In this document: piece by piece, positions 63,745 through 64,000 of the stretch
Position numbering within the stretch: the first letter of the stretch is position 1
How the letters are laid out: each line of letters opens with the position of its first letter
Source of the DNA: Lampris incognitus
Lineage: Eukaryota; Chordata; Actinopteri; Lampriformes; Lampridae
DNA: 64,000 nt
Direction: 5' to 3'
NCBI RefSeq assembly: GCF_029633865.1
Contig: NC_079214.1
Span: 28,775,333 to 28,839,332, forward strand
Translations under genes and position numbers: made by a program
Notes under the pieces: model-generated
What the model saw: the letters and a program-made list of their open reading frames with translations, nothing else
Told to the model about the DNA's origin: nothing
The model's database searches: none

Positions 63745-64000
63745 ATACCATCCATCCATCCATTATCCGAACTGCTTATCCTGCTCTCAGGGTCGCGGGG
63801 AAGCTGGAGCCTATCCCAGCAGTCATTGGGCGACAGGCGGGGAGACACCCTGGACAGGCCGCCAGGCCATCACAGGGCCGACACACACACACACATTCAT
63901 GCCTAGGGGCAATTTAGTACGGCTGATTCACCTGACCTACATGTCTTTGAACGGTGAGAGGAAACCGGAGCACCCGGAGGAAAGCCATGCAAACACAGGG
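63745..64000 (-). mobile_element. RTE-like fish repeat 3' end with (CCAT)n, cut by window edge
   Basis: Starts with CCATCCATCCATCCATTATC, then AGGGTCGCGGGGAAGCTGGA and ACACCCTGGACAGGCCGCCA. It ends at the window edge in GAGGAAACCGGAGCACCCGG. This is a widespread fish repeat, probably the 3' end of an RTE-type LINE in reverse orientation. The family name is uncertain. Confidence 0.7.

Overview
The window is nuclear DNA from a vertebrate, most probably a percomorph-type teleost fish. It has split genes with GT-AG introns, very long (CA)n/(TG)n tracts, tRNA-like SINEs, L2-like and R2-like LINEs, Penelope-like elements with a GIY-YIG endonuclease, and hAT and piggyBac DNA transposons. Nothing prokaryotic is present. 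All three host genes lie on the + strand and were assembled exon by exon from splice sites and from recalled similarity to the human proteins; no search was run.

Layout. (1) 1-6296: apparently the intron before the first visible galnt2 coding exon, with an unidentified GC-rich ORF, a possible 66-nt exon, a SINE and a decayed R2-like LINE. (2) 6297-16310: galnt2 (polypeptide N-acetylgalactosaminyltransferase 2), 14 exons, about 495 residues, missing its N-terminal exon(s). (3) 16311-23860: 3' UTR and intergenic DNA with no recognisable gene. (4) 24089-43059: smyd2 (SET/MYND lysine methyltransferase), complete in 12 coding exons and 436 residues. One intron looks like a U12-type AT-AC intron. 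Its introns hold two Penelope-like elements in opposite orientation, L2-like and R2-like LINE pieces, a SINE and a 128-bp (TG)n. (5) 43060-48130: intergenic, with Penelope-derived foldback pieces. (6) 48130 to the end: the 5' part of cenpf (centromere protein F). A probable promoter with CCAAT boxes, a CRE and a CHR-like motif and a non-coding first exon lie near 48.14-48.28 kb. An 11-kb first intron is filled by piggyBac and nested hAT elements, and three coding exons follow (59596-63569).

The three genes act in different processes: Golgi O-glycosylation, protein lysine methylation, and kinetochore function. They do not form a functional cluster. The most interesting material lies in the repeats and splice sites. 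Penelope termini contain a recurrent hammerhead-ribozyme-like core whose stem II covaries between two element families. Several insertions have exact target-site duplications that define their limits. smyd2 has the U12-type intron. Inverted Penelope copies flank smyd2 exons 3-8. Four galnt2 acceptors are preceded by long TG repeats. A nested hAT composite spans about 8.8 kb.
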